64,000 nt of DNA from positions 65,674 through 129,673 of the forward strand of contig JADKCL010000068.1 in the NCBI GenBank assembly GCA_016718825.1. The letters run 5' to 3'. The notes below the pieces were generated by a model, which saw only the letters and a program-made list of their open reading frames with translations, was not told the DNA's origin and did no database searches. Position numbers and translations under genes: made by a program. Source of the stretch: Bacteroidota bacterium (GTDB lineage: Bacteria; Bacteroidota; Bacteroidia; J057; JADKCL01). Below, in pieces: positions 35,577 to 43,789 of the stretch; within the stretch, counting starts at the first letter, position 1; the number at the start of each line of letters is the position of its first letter.

Positions 35577-35882
35577 AATTTCCAGAGTTGGTACACGAAA
35601 ATACACCAATTTCGCATTATTTGGTAACACAATCCTGAAAAAGTGAAGCAATCAAAGCAGGTAGTTTGTTTAGAAAGTGACCAATCAACCCCGCATTCGC
35701 AACTATGGATCCTTCGCAAGATCGCTGCATGTGGCCCATGCCGCACCCTTTCACCATCCCCCAAACAGATGAAACACGGAGTCCCGCCTCCAAAAATCCC
35801 TGTATATCCCAACAATCAAATCTGACTCCGCCACCGCCACCGGTTGCTGAATAACGAAAATCGCAGGCCCCACGAAACCTAG

Positions 35883-35959
35883 GGGCGCTACCGCCTAGTG
35901 GCACATAGCCACCCCAGGTTACAAATAGGCGCCATCCACCTGCGGCACGAAAACAAACC
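35883..35959. repeat. Dispersed ~75-bp repeat (copy 2)
   Basis: GGGCGCTACCGCCTAGTGGC and following bases; matches 33191-33267. The inner part contains self-complementary bits (GGCGCTACC ... / GGCGCCATCC) and may fold weakly. Confidence 0.7.
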
Positions 35960-36040
35960 AATTCCCCCAGTAGAGACGAAGCACGCCACGTCTCAGTCCA
36001 ACGTGTTACAAGCCAATACGTTATTCCGAAAATTCTGTAA

Positions 36041-36067
36041 ATTAGCTTCGCTGATCTAAAGATTCTG
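36041..36067 (-). repeat. Dispersed intergenic repeat (short form)
   Basis: Starts ATTAGCTTCGCTGATCTAAA and ends GATTCTG; exact copy of 33530-33556 and the reverse complement of 7232-7258 and 8725-8751. Confidence 0.8.
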
Positions 36068-36164
36068 ATCCAGACAACACCCACAATTCAACCCAAAATG
36101 TGATTCCGTAAATTCCGAAAATTCTGCTTCCAACTTTTCACTTATCACTTTTCACTTTTCACTG

Positions 36165-36190
36165 AAAAAGGTCCCCTTGCGAGGACCTTT
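36165..36190 (-). terminator. Rho-independent terminator
   Basis: AAAGGTCC (36167-36174) pairs with GGACCTTT (36183-36190) around an 8-nt loop. On the minus strand the stem runs straight into TTTTT. It lies 27 bp beyond the stop of the gene at 36217-37017. Confidence 0.85.
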
Positions 36191-36216
36191 CTCAAAAAAA
36201 ACACCAACCGCAAAAC

Positions 36217-37017
36217 TCAGAAGATGTTCACGATCCGCATCCCATTGCTTTGCGCAAGCGAATACAGCGTGCCCGTCACCTCTTGGTAAAATTCGATGCC
36301 GACGCAAGTGACCAACCCGCAAGTCGCCGTCATCACCGGACTGCCAGGCAAAGTTGCAATCAGCTGCACCGGAGCCACGATGGGAACATCAATCTCCAAG
36401 GCAGCGCTGGAAGTCACAGCATTCACCGAATTCAAGTCCGGATCGGTGGGGACGTAACCGCCTTCAGCACTATCGAAGTAGTGGTCTGAAAGGACCGTGA
36501 TCACGAGCACAAGCTTGAAGTGCGTCGTGCCTTGAGGAGCAGTCACAAGCGCATCGACGTCAAAAATGGGCACATCCAACGTCACCTCGTTGCGCGCCAC
36601 ATTGGGCGACACAGTAAAAGGTGCACTGAATACCATCTCCAACAACTCGGTTTTGTGAATGCTTTTACCGACCAACTTGGCTTTGTTGGGAAGCACCTCA
36701 ATCGGACGCTTGCCACGTTCGCCAGTCGTTGCGGCTTTCTGCATTTGCTTGAAAATACCCGTTAAGCGCGAGGTGAAGAGACGGTCAGCATAGCGCTTCA
36801 ACACATTCGCGAGTCCGATCCGCAGTGATTTTCCGGTCACTGCAGCTCCGCCAAACTCACGCATGTTCTCACGTGTCCGCTTGAACTCAGGCGCATTCTC
36901 GATGCGCTCCTTGTCCAGACTCGTGGTCTGACGCATATATTTCTGACCATCCTTCTCGTAGAAGTTCACGTCCCCGATATCACCGGAGACACGAAATAAA
37001 GAACGAAACTTAGCCAT
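36217..37017 (-). CDS. Conserved Bacteroidota protein of unknown function (266 aa)
   Basis: The N-terminus (MAKFRSLFRVSGDIGDVNFYEKDGQ...MRQTTSLDKERI, then EFKRTRENMREFGGAAVTGKSLR) resembles a recurrent Bacteroidota family whose members begin with a short beta motif followed by RTRENxxEFGxAxxxGK. I know no function for that family. The C-terminal half is beta-rich with no charged active-site pattern. No signal peptide or membrane segment. It has its own terminator and stands next to the DUF4157 gene on the same strand, but ~640 bp of repeats separate them, so linkage is not shown. Confidence 0.75.
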   Translation of the reverse strand: MAKFRSLFRVSGDIGDVNFYEKDGQKYMRQTTSLDKERIENAPEFKRTRENMREFGGAAVTGKSLRIGLANVLKRYADRLFTSRLTGIFKQMQKAATTGERGKRPIEVLPNKAKLVGKSIHKTELLEMVFSAPFTVSPNVARNEVTLDVPIFDVDALVTAPQGTTHFKLVLVITVLSDHYFDSAEGGYVPTDPDLNSVNAVTSSAALEIDVPIVAPVQLIATLPGSPVMTATCGLVTCVGIEFYQEVTGTLYSLAQSNGMRIVNIF

Positions 37018-38998
37018 AATCTTAACGATTTAAATGGTAAATAAAGAACGAAAAAAATCAACCGGCTGTTTCAGATGTTTCCAGTAGCACACCTCCTGCG
37101 GCGGTACCTCCAACAATAGGTAGGCTACTATCATTGCACCCAATCCGGAAATAAAAAGAACGACAGCCGGATTGATTATATTTACAAGATGCACAATCGC
37201 ATCGATCACGCACAATATAGGCTGGGTGTAGATGCAGATGCGCAAAACCTTCGCACAGCGCGCAGATTCAATTTGTCAAATGCGCACAGTCATATTAGCC
37301 ACGAATGAGTTACCCCAAACGGAAACCAAGGCAACACGCTGCACCACCAACCGGAGCAAAAAAATCATGAACTGAGAGGAACAAAGTAGGAGAGGTGCGA
37401 TATCCAGGGTTTGAACCAAGGCTGAACATCTTGAGGCAAGTTAAACAGGCGAATCAATTTTGAGTGTTTCATAAGAACGATGTGGTAAGTCCAAAAGAAC
37501 AAATTCGCAAGCAGCAGACAACCAAGCTTTCTGAAAGGAATCAAGCGCAATACTTGACCTCGGTTGTTGCAAATATATACGCTTCATTTTTCATTTTGTT
37601 ATTTTTTAGGCAATAAATTTTTAAAATATTTTTTGCCCTTGAAGCCGAATAAAAAATGAAAGTCTTGATCGGAAATTATTTCCCGTTAAGTGGTTGAATA
37701 TCAATGCGCAAACGACGTTCTGTTCGCCGAGGACGAGGCATGTTTTTTGCGCAATATTCCTGTCTGAAATCTGCTGAATCACCTTCCTTTACGGTCATAA
37801 TTACAAGCACATTTCAAGACCAAATCAGGAGAATTCCAAGGCTTGTCACCAAAGAACTCACCCCCGTTTCGATGTATGCCGGGCCATCGATCCACCCTTC
37901 ACCGAAGGCTACAAGATGTTGCCCAAGGCGGAAGAAACACTGCCGGACTTTCAAGTCCGCAGCCGTCGTCAAGCAAGAGCGACGTTGTTACCCAAACGGA
38001 GACAATCCCCCATTCGCGCGCAACATGATTCAATAATACAACAACCAAAAACCCCGCGCAGCAAGAATGGACGAACGGGCACTCTGGAAGGACGAAGTGG
38101 CACATCTATTTATCCAACGGGCACGTTGGGCTCCGCCCAACTCCTCCTCACTCGCACTCAAACTCACACTCGAATACGCGCCAGTGCCCGTGCACAATCC
38201 GTTTTCCACACTCTTGCCCAGAACCCGCACCGTTTCTGGACGAACGGGACCAATTCTGGACGAACGGTCATCCTGACGGATAAACGGGCATTCCCCAAAA
38301 TGCATCCAAGGTTCGCCCTGAAAGGGCCGTCTATCGGTAGCCGGACGGCGGCAGCCTCCGGTGAACGAAGCCCACCACAAACCTCGCGCCCCAAGGGGGC
38401 CGCCTGTTTGACTTCAAATAATTACAAAACCCATGTTCCTTCTGAAACCACGGCTGAGCCGTTCCCTGCTCTTTCCATCGCCTCACCCCCGGCCCGCTCT
38501 CCACGACTTTTCCTAACGGAAAAATCGCGGAGAGGGGAGTTAATTTGGCGCAGCCAAATCCCTCCTCCCTCGCTCTCGAACGCACACTGAAATCACGCCC
38601 TTGCCCAAACCGTTTCTGGACGAACGGTACCAATTCCGGACGAGTGGGCACGTTGGCCTCCGCCCAGCCCCTCCTGACTCGCACTCGAACTCACACCCTT
38701 GCTCGATTCGCACACGTTTTTCACACCCTTGCCCTTGCTCACACCGTTTTTCACGCCCTTGCCCTTGCCCACACCCTTTTCCTTGCCCAAACCGTCTCCG
38801 GTAGTCCGAGGCTGTAGAAATTCCGATGCCCTTCGGACCAGGTACAAATCGAAAACATGGTTGCATACAAACCGTCAAAGATCACGAGAAGCATCTTTGC
38901 CAATCCGCTTACATCTACTTGCGATCTTGGGCAGGGCGGCTTACTTTCGCTATGGATTGGTTTCAGCTTCTTGAAACCCCTCCTCTGCGTGGCAGCAC
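37018..38998. other. Long non-coding, repeat-rich stretch
   Basis: No convincing gene in ~2 kb. 37018-37560 contains two short minus-strand frames (a possible single-membrane-segment peptide at 37030-37245 with only a TTG start; another at 37365-37550) without domain or ribosome site. 37565-37660 is AT-rich. 38060-38830 is low-complexity, with a duplicated block (38119-38175 and 38646-38700), GGACGAACGG words and CACCCTTGCCC tracts; open frames there reflect base composition only. 38830-38998 is the upstream region of the AraC gene. Confidence 0.6.
38070..38810. repeat. Degenerate repeat field (GGACGAACGG and CCCTTGCCC words)
   Basis: GGGCACGTTGGGCTCCGCCC followed by a CTCCTCACTCGCACTCAAAC-type block occurs at 38119 and again at 38646 with small changes. 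TTCTGGACGAACGG occurs four times or near it (38232, 38256, 38610, partially 38070). ACACCCTTGCCCTTGC-type tracts fill 38690-38800. Related CTTGCCC tracts recur near 54550 and 57710. Confidence 0.75.
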
Positions 38999-39859
38999 AT
39001 GAAGCACGAGTTTGTAAACAAGGATGGTATCGGCAGTCTCATCATGCAGTATGGGGAACCTTCCATTTCAAAAAACTATTTTCAAGACCAGACGCATAAA
39101 CGGTATTATTCCATTGCTTGGAACACCGGCAACGACCAGATCATTCGCATCGATGAAGTGTCCTATCGCTTCGAATCCAATGCAGTCCTGCCCATCATGC
39201 TCAATCAGTCTTTTGATTTTGAACATGCAGAATCGATCGTAATGTGGCGATTCAACCGGGAATTTTACTGTGTTTTGACACAGGATCCCGTGGTAAGCTG
39301 TGTAGGGTTTATTTTTTATGGGCCCTCACCCACCATGTTTGTGAATTTGGATGAGGAGCACTTGATTCGACTAGAAGGCTTATTGGCAATTTTCCGGGAG
39401 GAATTTGACTCCAAGGAAGATGTAAAAGACGACATGCTGCGCATGCTCTTGGTGCGGTTGATCATCATCATTACCCGGTTGGCGAAGCGGCAGCACCTTG
39501 GGAATGAAGATCTCCCGGACGATAAATACAACCTGATCCGGCAGTTCTGTGTATTCGTCGAGAAGCACTTTCGTCAAGAGCACCAACTCGCATTTTATGC
39601 CAACCTGCTCAACAAATCGCCCAAGACGATTTCCAATCACTTCTCGTTGTACAGCAAGAAAAAGCCGACCCAGATCATCCAAGATCGTATCATTTTAGAG
39701 GCGAGGAGGTTGTTTTACTACACAGACAAGTCAGTCAAGGAAATCGCCTTTGACCTGGGATTTGAGGATGTCGGGCACTTCAGCAAGTTTTTCAAAAAGG
39801 CCACCAACCACAACCCATCCGAGATCAAAAAGATCACGCGACTGTTTCCCGACAAGTGA
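38999..39859 (+). CDS. AraC-family transcription regulator
   Basis: 286 aa. Residues ~1-150 form a cupin-like sensor region (DQIIRIDEVSYRF, FNREFYCVLT). The last ~90 residues hold two helix-turn-helix units: QLAFYANLLNKSPKTISNHFS and KSVKEIAFDLGFEDVGHFSKFFKKATNHNPSE, the classical AraC pattern. The ligand is unknown. The Omp28-like gene begins 108 bp downstream on the same strand and is a plausible target. The gene follows a long repeat field. Confidence 0.88.
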   Translation: MKHEFVNKDGIGSLIMQYGEPSISKNYFQDQTHKRYYSIAWNTGNDQIIRIDEVSYRFESNAVLPIMLNQSFDFEHAESIVMWRFNREFYCVLTQDPVVSCVGFIFYGPSPTMFVNLDEEHLIRLEGLLAIFREEFDSKEDVKDDMLRMLLVRLIIIITRLAKRQHLGNEDLPDDKYNLIRQFCVFVEKHFRQEHQLAFYANLLNKSPKTISNHFSLYSKKKPTQIIQDRIILEARRLFYYTDKSVKEIAFDLGFEDVGHFSKFFKKATNHNPSEIKKITRLFPDK

Positions 39860-39967
39860 ACAGGTGTCCAAATGCCATTCTCGGGAACGATGTACAACGC
39901 ATCGGGAAGGATGTCCATTTACAGAGAATTTGCAAGGTGGCACCTTTGTTAAAAATAAGAATAGTCA

Positions 39968-40966
39968 ATGAAACGCAAATTACAGATCCTTTGCCTGCTC
40001 CTTTTAGCTATCCAAGGCATGAAGGCTCAAGTTCCCAAAAAAGTCTTGGTGGAGCACTTCTCAAACACCAACTGCAGCATCTGTGCGAACCGCAACCCTG
40101 CCTTCTATGCCAACTATAACATGCAGTCCAATGCATTGCATTTGGCAATTCACCCAAGCGCTCCTTACCCGAACTGCCTCCTCTCACAACAGAGTTCCCC
40201 CCAAAACGATGCGCGCACCAACCACTATGGTATCTATGGCGGAACCCCGCGCTTGGTGATCAACGGCACAGTCATTTCGACCGGTGCCAACTACGGTGCA
40301 AGTTCCATTTTCACACCTTTTGTCGGTCAAACCTCGCCGGCCAGCATCCGCATCGTGCAAGAGAAGTTTGGAATGGATTCCATCGTTGCCCTCATCAGCG
40401 TGAAAACGGAAGCCGTGCATACGTTGGGAAACCTTGTACTATTCGTTGCGCTGTCGGAGGACACCGTGAATTACACCGGTGGGAACGGCGAAACGGCTCA
40501 TTTTGACGTGTTCAGGAAGGCGCTCACCGATGCGACCGGGACACCGTTTACCTTGCCGGCGACGGTTGGCGACTCGATGGTATTCAGGGTCTCTTCAGCA
40601 GCGGACCCTATTTGGGACTTCAGCCGCATCTATACAATGGCGGTGGTGCAGGAGGCTGGCAACAAGGTACTCGTGCAAGCAGCAGCAGCAGCCCCGGGTG
40701 AGAATGGTTCCACAACGGGCGTAACCTCCGGACTCGGGCAGATTGAAGTCTATCCAAATCCAACCGAAAATTTGGTCCATGTTCGCTTGCCGAATGCGTC
40801 GTCGTGCGAAATCACAATCTTGAACCACCTGGGCCAAACTGTCGCACGTCAAAAACATGCCACGCAGTCGTTTGACATCAACCTTTCGACGCTTCCTTCT
40901 GCCAAATATTGGTTGCAGGTAAGGACACCCAATGGCAGCCTCACAAAGCCCATTGTCAAACTGTGA
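39968..40966 (+). CDS. Omp28-like thioredoxin-fold protein with a T9SS sorting domain
   Basis: 332 aa. The signal peptide MKRKLQILCLLLLAIQG (cleavage near MKAQ) is followed by a thioredoxin-like region with the Omp28 opening KKVLVEHFSNTNCSICANRNP, whose CxxC (NCSIC) is the redox-type pair, then GGTPRLVING, the cis-proline part. Residues ~130-240 form a beta domain. The end is a type A sorting domain (IEVYPNPTENLVHV ... LPSAKYWLQV ... KPIVKL). It is expected at the outer surface; Omp28 proteins have been described as surface antigens or adhesins in Bacteroidota. Probably controlled with the AraC regulator just upstream. Confidence 0.85.
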   Translation: MKRKLQILCLLLLAIQGMKAQVPKKVLVEHFSNTNCSICANRNPAFYANYNMQSNALHLAIHPSAPYPNCLLSQQSSPQNDARTNHYGIYGGTPRLVINGTVISTGANYGASSIFTPFVGQTSPASIRIVQEKFGMDSIVALISVKTEAVHTLGNLVLFVALSEDTVNYTGGNGETAHFDVFRKALTDATGTPFTLPATVGDSMVFRVSSAADPIWDFSRIYTMAVVQEAGNKVLVQAAAAAPGENGSTTGVTSGLGQIEVYPNPTENLVHVRLPNASSCEITILNHLGQTVARQKHATQSFDINLSTLPSAKYWLQVRTPNGSLTKPIVKL

Positions 40967-41271
40967 AGGCTGCTAGGCCGAGGTGGTTACAAATAGGAGC
41001 CATTGATCCGAAAGTGTTTGAAGAATCGGCAGTCTTTTTTGCTGCGATGGTCCGTGCGGATGGCTTTTGACTGACAAAATGCGGTGGAACTTACTGGTAG
41101 AGAACGAAAAATTTGATAGCAAGTGTTGAACGTGAAACTTGCATTTAGGGCGAAAATGGCGTTTCGTTAGACGAATCGCGACGAGATGTCTCAACATTGA
41201 ATTGCATTTATGCTGATATTTCTTCTTATTGCCAGCAGATTAGAGGGCGCAAAGCAGGAACATATTTCAAT

Positions 41272-42930
41272 ATGATCAACCGCGGTGTAATCATTGCTTT
41301 ATTACTTTTGTTCACATCACTTTATTCCCAAAACTGTGTGGCCATGCTCCAAAGGGTAGACCAGGGAGACATCCGGAGCATTGATCGTTTTGGAAATTGC
41401 ATTTTGTCTCACGGCAAAGAGGATGCACTGCTGCTCGAATACTATGACCTCAAGAAACGATACTTTTTCAAATCCCACCAGCTGGATTCTGTAAGCCGCT
41501 ACATCGACCTGTCCATGGAAGTTGCGCAACGATGCAATGACGCAAGGAAGGTGATAAGTATTCAGTTTGAGATCGGACTTTTGTATGCCAAGCAAAAAAA
41601 ATCCGTTGAAGCGATCCAGCAATTCCAGGCGCTCCTACCTGAAATCGAAACTGGAAACGACACCGTGTTGCTGGGCAAATTGTATCACAATCTATCCACA
41701 GTCTATATCGAGCTCTATCAATTTGAGGCAGGGATGGAATATTTGTGCCGGGCCTTGGATGTGATTGTGCCTACGAAAGATTTTCATACCCAAGGCAAAA
41801 TTTGGATGCAATTGGCTGATCTGCAAATGCAACTGTATCGATTTGATACTGCGGAGGTGTCTGCGAGTAAGGCGCGGCGCGCATTTGAGAAGGTTGCGAT
41901 AAAGGACTACCAAGGGAGCGCCGCTATAAGGGAAGCAGTTTGCAGGATCAAACAAGGAAAGCAGCTGCACCCCGATACATTGCTTTCCTTGTTGGCTTTT
42001 CTACCTGCACTACAAAATGGACCTTCTGGCAAAGTCACCAAGACCACGGCTTATGTCGGCTTGGCACAATTACTTATCTACAACAAGTTTGACCTGCCTC
42101 AAGCGGAAGAGCTTCTCGCTCATTCGCTGCCGACCTGTGACTCCATGCAGTTGCGACTCAACATCACCGACATTTACTATGCCTACGCGCAACTCAACAA
42201 ACTTAACGATGCTCCTGACAGCGCTTATGCGTATTACGAACGCTATGCTCGGTTGAAGGAGGAGATCGCACAGGAGGGATCACGCCTTCAGCTCAATGGC
42301 TTGCGCGTTCTACACCAAGTGGATCAACAGGCGGAGCAAATCAAAAACCTCGAACAGGAGCGTCAAATCTCGCACTTGTGGACCGTTATTTTGGCTATTT
42401 CTGTTGGGTTCGCCATTTTCATCGCTGTGTTTCTTTCATTTGTCCTACGACAAAAGCTCAGGCTAGCTACCAAAAGGCATCAGATTCAGCAATTGACCTT
42501 AGAAAATCAAAGGCTTCTCAATGAAAAGCTGGAGGCTGAGAATGTTTCCAACGCCCGTGAACTCGCAACAACAACGCTCCACATCATCCAAAAAAATGAA
42601 GTCCTCGAAAGGCTGAACGCCGAAATCAGCCCGCTACTGAAAGAAAGTGAATTGTCGTCGCAAATAAAATTGCAGTTGCAATCTTTACGTGGAAGCATCC
42701 GAGACAATGACTTCTGGGAAACAACATGGGAAAACTTCAGGCAACACTTTGACCGCATCCATCCTGAGTTCTTCCAGAATTTGCAGGCCCAATTTCCGCG
42801 CCTTACGCCAAACGACTTGCGCCATTGCGCCTACGTGCGCATGAATTTGACGCGCAAAGAGATCGCGCTTCTCCTAAATGTCAATGTCGAAGCAGTGAAA
42901 ATGGCACGCAATCGGCTTAAGAAAAGATGA
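41272..42930 (+). CDS. TPR sensor-like regulator with membrane segment and LuxR/GerE-type HTH
   Basis: 552 aa from the ATG at 41272, which opens a signal peptide (INRGVIIALLLLFTSLYSQ). Tetratricopeptide-like repeats cover about 55-330. One membrane segment is at about 368-392 (LWTVILAISVGFAIFIAVFLSFVL). A coiled coil follows (KRHQIQQLTLENQRLLNEKLEAEN), and then a C-terminal DNA-binding domain with NDLRHCAYVRMNLTRKEIALLLNVNVEAVKMARNRLKKR. This is the common Bacteroidota one-protein design in which an extracytoplasmic TPR domain controls a cytoplasmic HTH. The signal sensed and targets are unknown. A partial dispersed repeat lies upstream (40985). Confidence 0.85.
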   Translation: MINRGVIIALLLLFTSLYSQNCVAMLQRVDQGDIRSIDRFGNCILSHGKEDALLLEYYDLKKRYFFKSHQLDSVSRYIDLSMEVAQRCNDARKVISIQFEIGLLYAKQKKSVEAIQQFQALLPEIETGNDTVLLGKLYHNLSTVYIELYQFEAGMEYLCRALDVIVPTKDFHTQGKIWMQLADLQMQLYRFDTAEVSASKARRAFEKVAIKDYQGSAAIREAVCRIKQGKQLHPDTLLSLLAFLPALQNGPSGKVTKTTAYVGLAQLLIYNKFDLPQAEELLAHSLPTCDSMQLRLNITDIYYAYAQLNKLNDAPDSAYAYYERYARLKEEIAQEGSRLQLNGLRVLHQVDQQAEQIKNLEQERQISHLWTVILAISVGFAIFIAVFLSFVLRQKLRLATKRHQIQQLTLENQRLLNEKLEAENVSNARELATTTLHIIQKNEVLERLNAEISPLLKESELSSQIKLQLQSLRGSIRDNDFWETTWENFRQHFDRIHPEFFQNLQAQFPRLTPNDLRHCAYVRMNLTRKEIALLLNVNVEAVKMARNRLKKR

Positions 42931-43045
42931 ATCTTACAGCAGAAGAGGACTTGATCGCTTATATCCTCCGGCTTTGAAGGCGAACAGTATCCAATTTTCG
43001 TATGTAACTGCGGGAAATGTAAAGGAACGCACCGCAGAATAAGGC

Positions 43046-43543
43046 CTATGATGGCATGTGCATGATGATGTACCGGATGGCATCTTGTACCGTTAGGAAG
43101 TTTTCCATCTCTTCTTCAGGAATTTCAATCTGAAATTCGTCATTCATTTGTTGTATGAGCTTAAGAATATCCATCTTGTCCGCACCGATATCATTCCGGA
43201 AATGAGTTTCTGCGGAAATTGTCAAGGGATCAACCCCAAAAACATCGGCAACGATTCGGTAGATTGAATTTTCCATATTGGGTACAAATGCTTTCTTTTT
43301 ATCACACTGAGATCTCTTAGATGCATGCCTTTTGATTTGGCTAATGGCATCATGTACAGTCTTAATTTGAACAAGTTCCTCGTCAGACATCTGGATAACA
43401 TACTGATCATTTAACTGATGCTGTAGCCGTTGCGTAGCTTCACGATTGGCGCTATGGTCTTGATGAAATTCCGTTTCAGGGTTTACCTCGTGGGCGTCCA
43501 CACCAAATACCTCTGAAATGATGCCATAGACTACTGTTTCCAT
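43046..43543 (-). CDS. Tandem acyl-carrier-like protein lacking both phosphopantetheine serines
   Basis: 165 aa from the ATG at 43543. Two ACP-fold domains are seen. Domain 1 (about 1-75) reads VYGIISEVFGVDAHEVNPETEF...TVHDAISQI. Domain 2 (about 90-165) reads IYRIVADVFGVDPLTISAETHF, NDEFQIEIPEEEM and TVQDAIRYI, strongly like AcpP. The AcpP attachment site DSL is replaced: domain 2 has GADKMD (K123 in place of Ser) and domain 1 has SANREA (R34). Neither can carry 4'-phosphopantetheine, so the protein cannot be a normal acyl carrier; a structural or binding role is inferred. No fatty-acid or polyketide gene is adjacent. Domain 1 is more divergent than domain 2. Confidence 0.85.
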   Translation of the reverse strand: METVVYGIISEVFGVDAHEVNPETEFHQDHSANREATQRLQHQLNDQYVIQMSDEELVQIKTVHDAISQIKRHASKRSQCDKKKAFVPNMENSIYRIVADVFGVDPLTISAETHFRNDIGADKMDILKLIQQMNDEFQIEIPEEEMENFLTVQDAIRYIIMHMPS

Positions 43544-43703
43544 AAAGGGCAGATGCTTCAAGTTTTACAAAGACCAAGTTGAAAACATTCGATGGAGTTT
43601 GCAATGGGTTCGAAGGCATTTGAGAGGCTTTGGGATGATTGTACATTCTGAAAACCGACTTAGGTCGCCTGAAAGCCTTTATACCTGCCTTTAATTTGTA
43701 GTC

Positions 43704-43721
43704 TGTTACCCATTTGTTACC
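43704..43721. promoter_or_regulatory. Direct repeat TGTTACC(N)4-5TGTTACC upstream of fibre gene 1
   Basis: TGTTACCCATTTGTTACC lies ~70 bp before the start at 43790. Fibre gene 2 has TGTTACCTATTTGTTACC at 46707-46724, ~70 bp before its start. The rest of the two leaders differs, so the conserved pair is a candidate regulator or promoter site. Confidence 0.55.
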
Positions 43722-43789
43722 CTCTCCAGGTGCGGAGATGGGCGTGTCACTTGATAGTTTTGGACGGATCAAATTCAAAACTATTCTGT

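Larger units (their letters stand above)
35577..36164. other. Gene-free gap with dispersed repeats
   Basis: Contains copy 2 of the ~75-bp repeat (35883-35959) and a short-form ATTAGCTTCGCTGATC block (36041-36067). The 35577-35870 part has no recognised gene; it includes the presumed promoter of the DUF4157 gene. Confidence 0.6.

Noticed and set aside
37030..37245. Possible small membrane protein
   Set aside because: Only a TTG start, no upstream site, no homologue recognised; kept as a remark in the gap description.
38060..38830. Several overlapping frames in all phases
   Set aside because: The region is low-complexity; open frames exist in several phases at once, which points to base bias rather than a gene.
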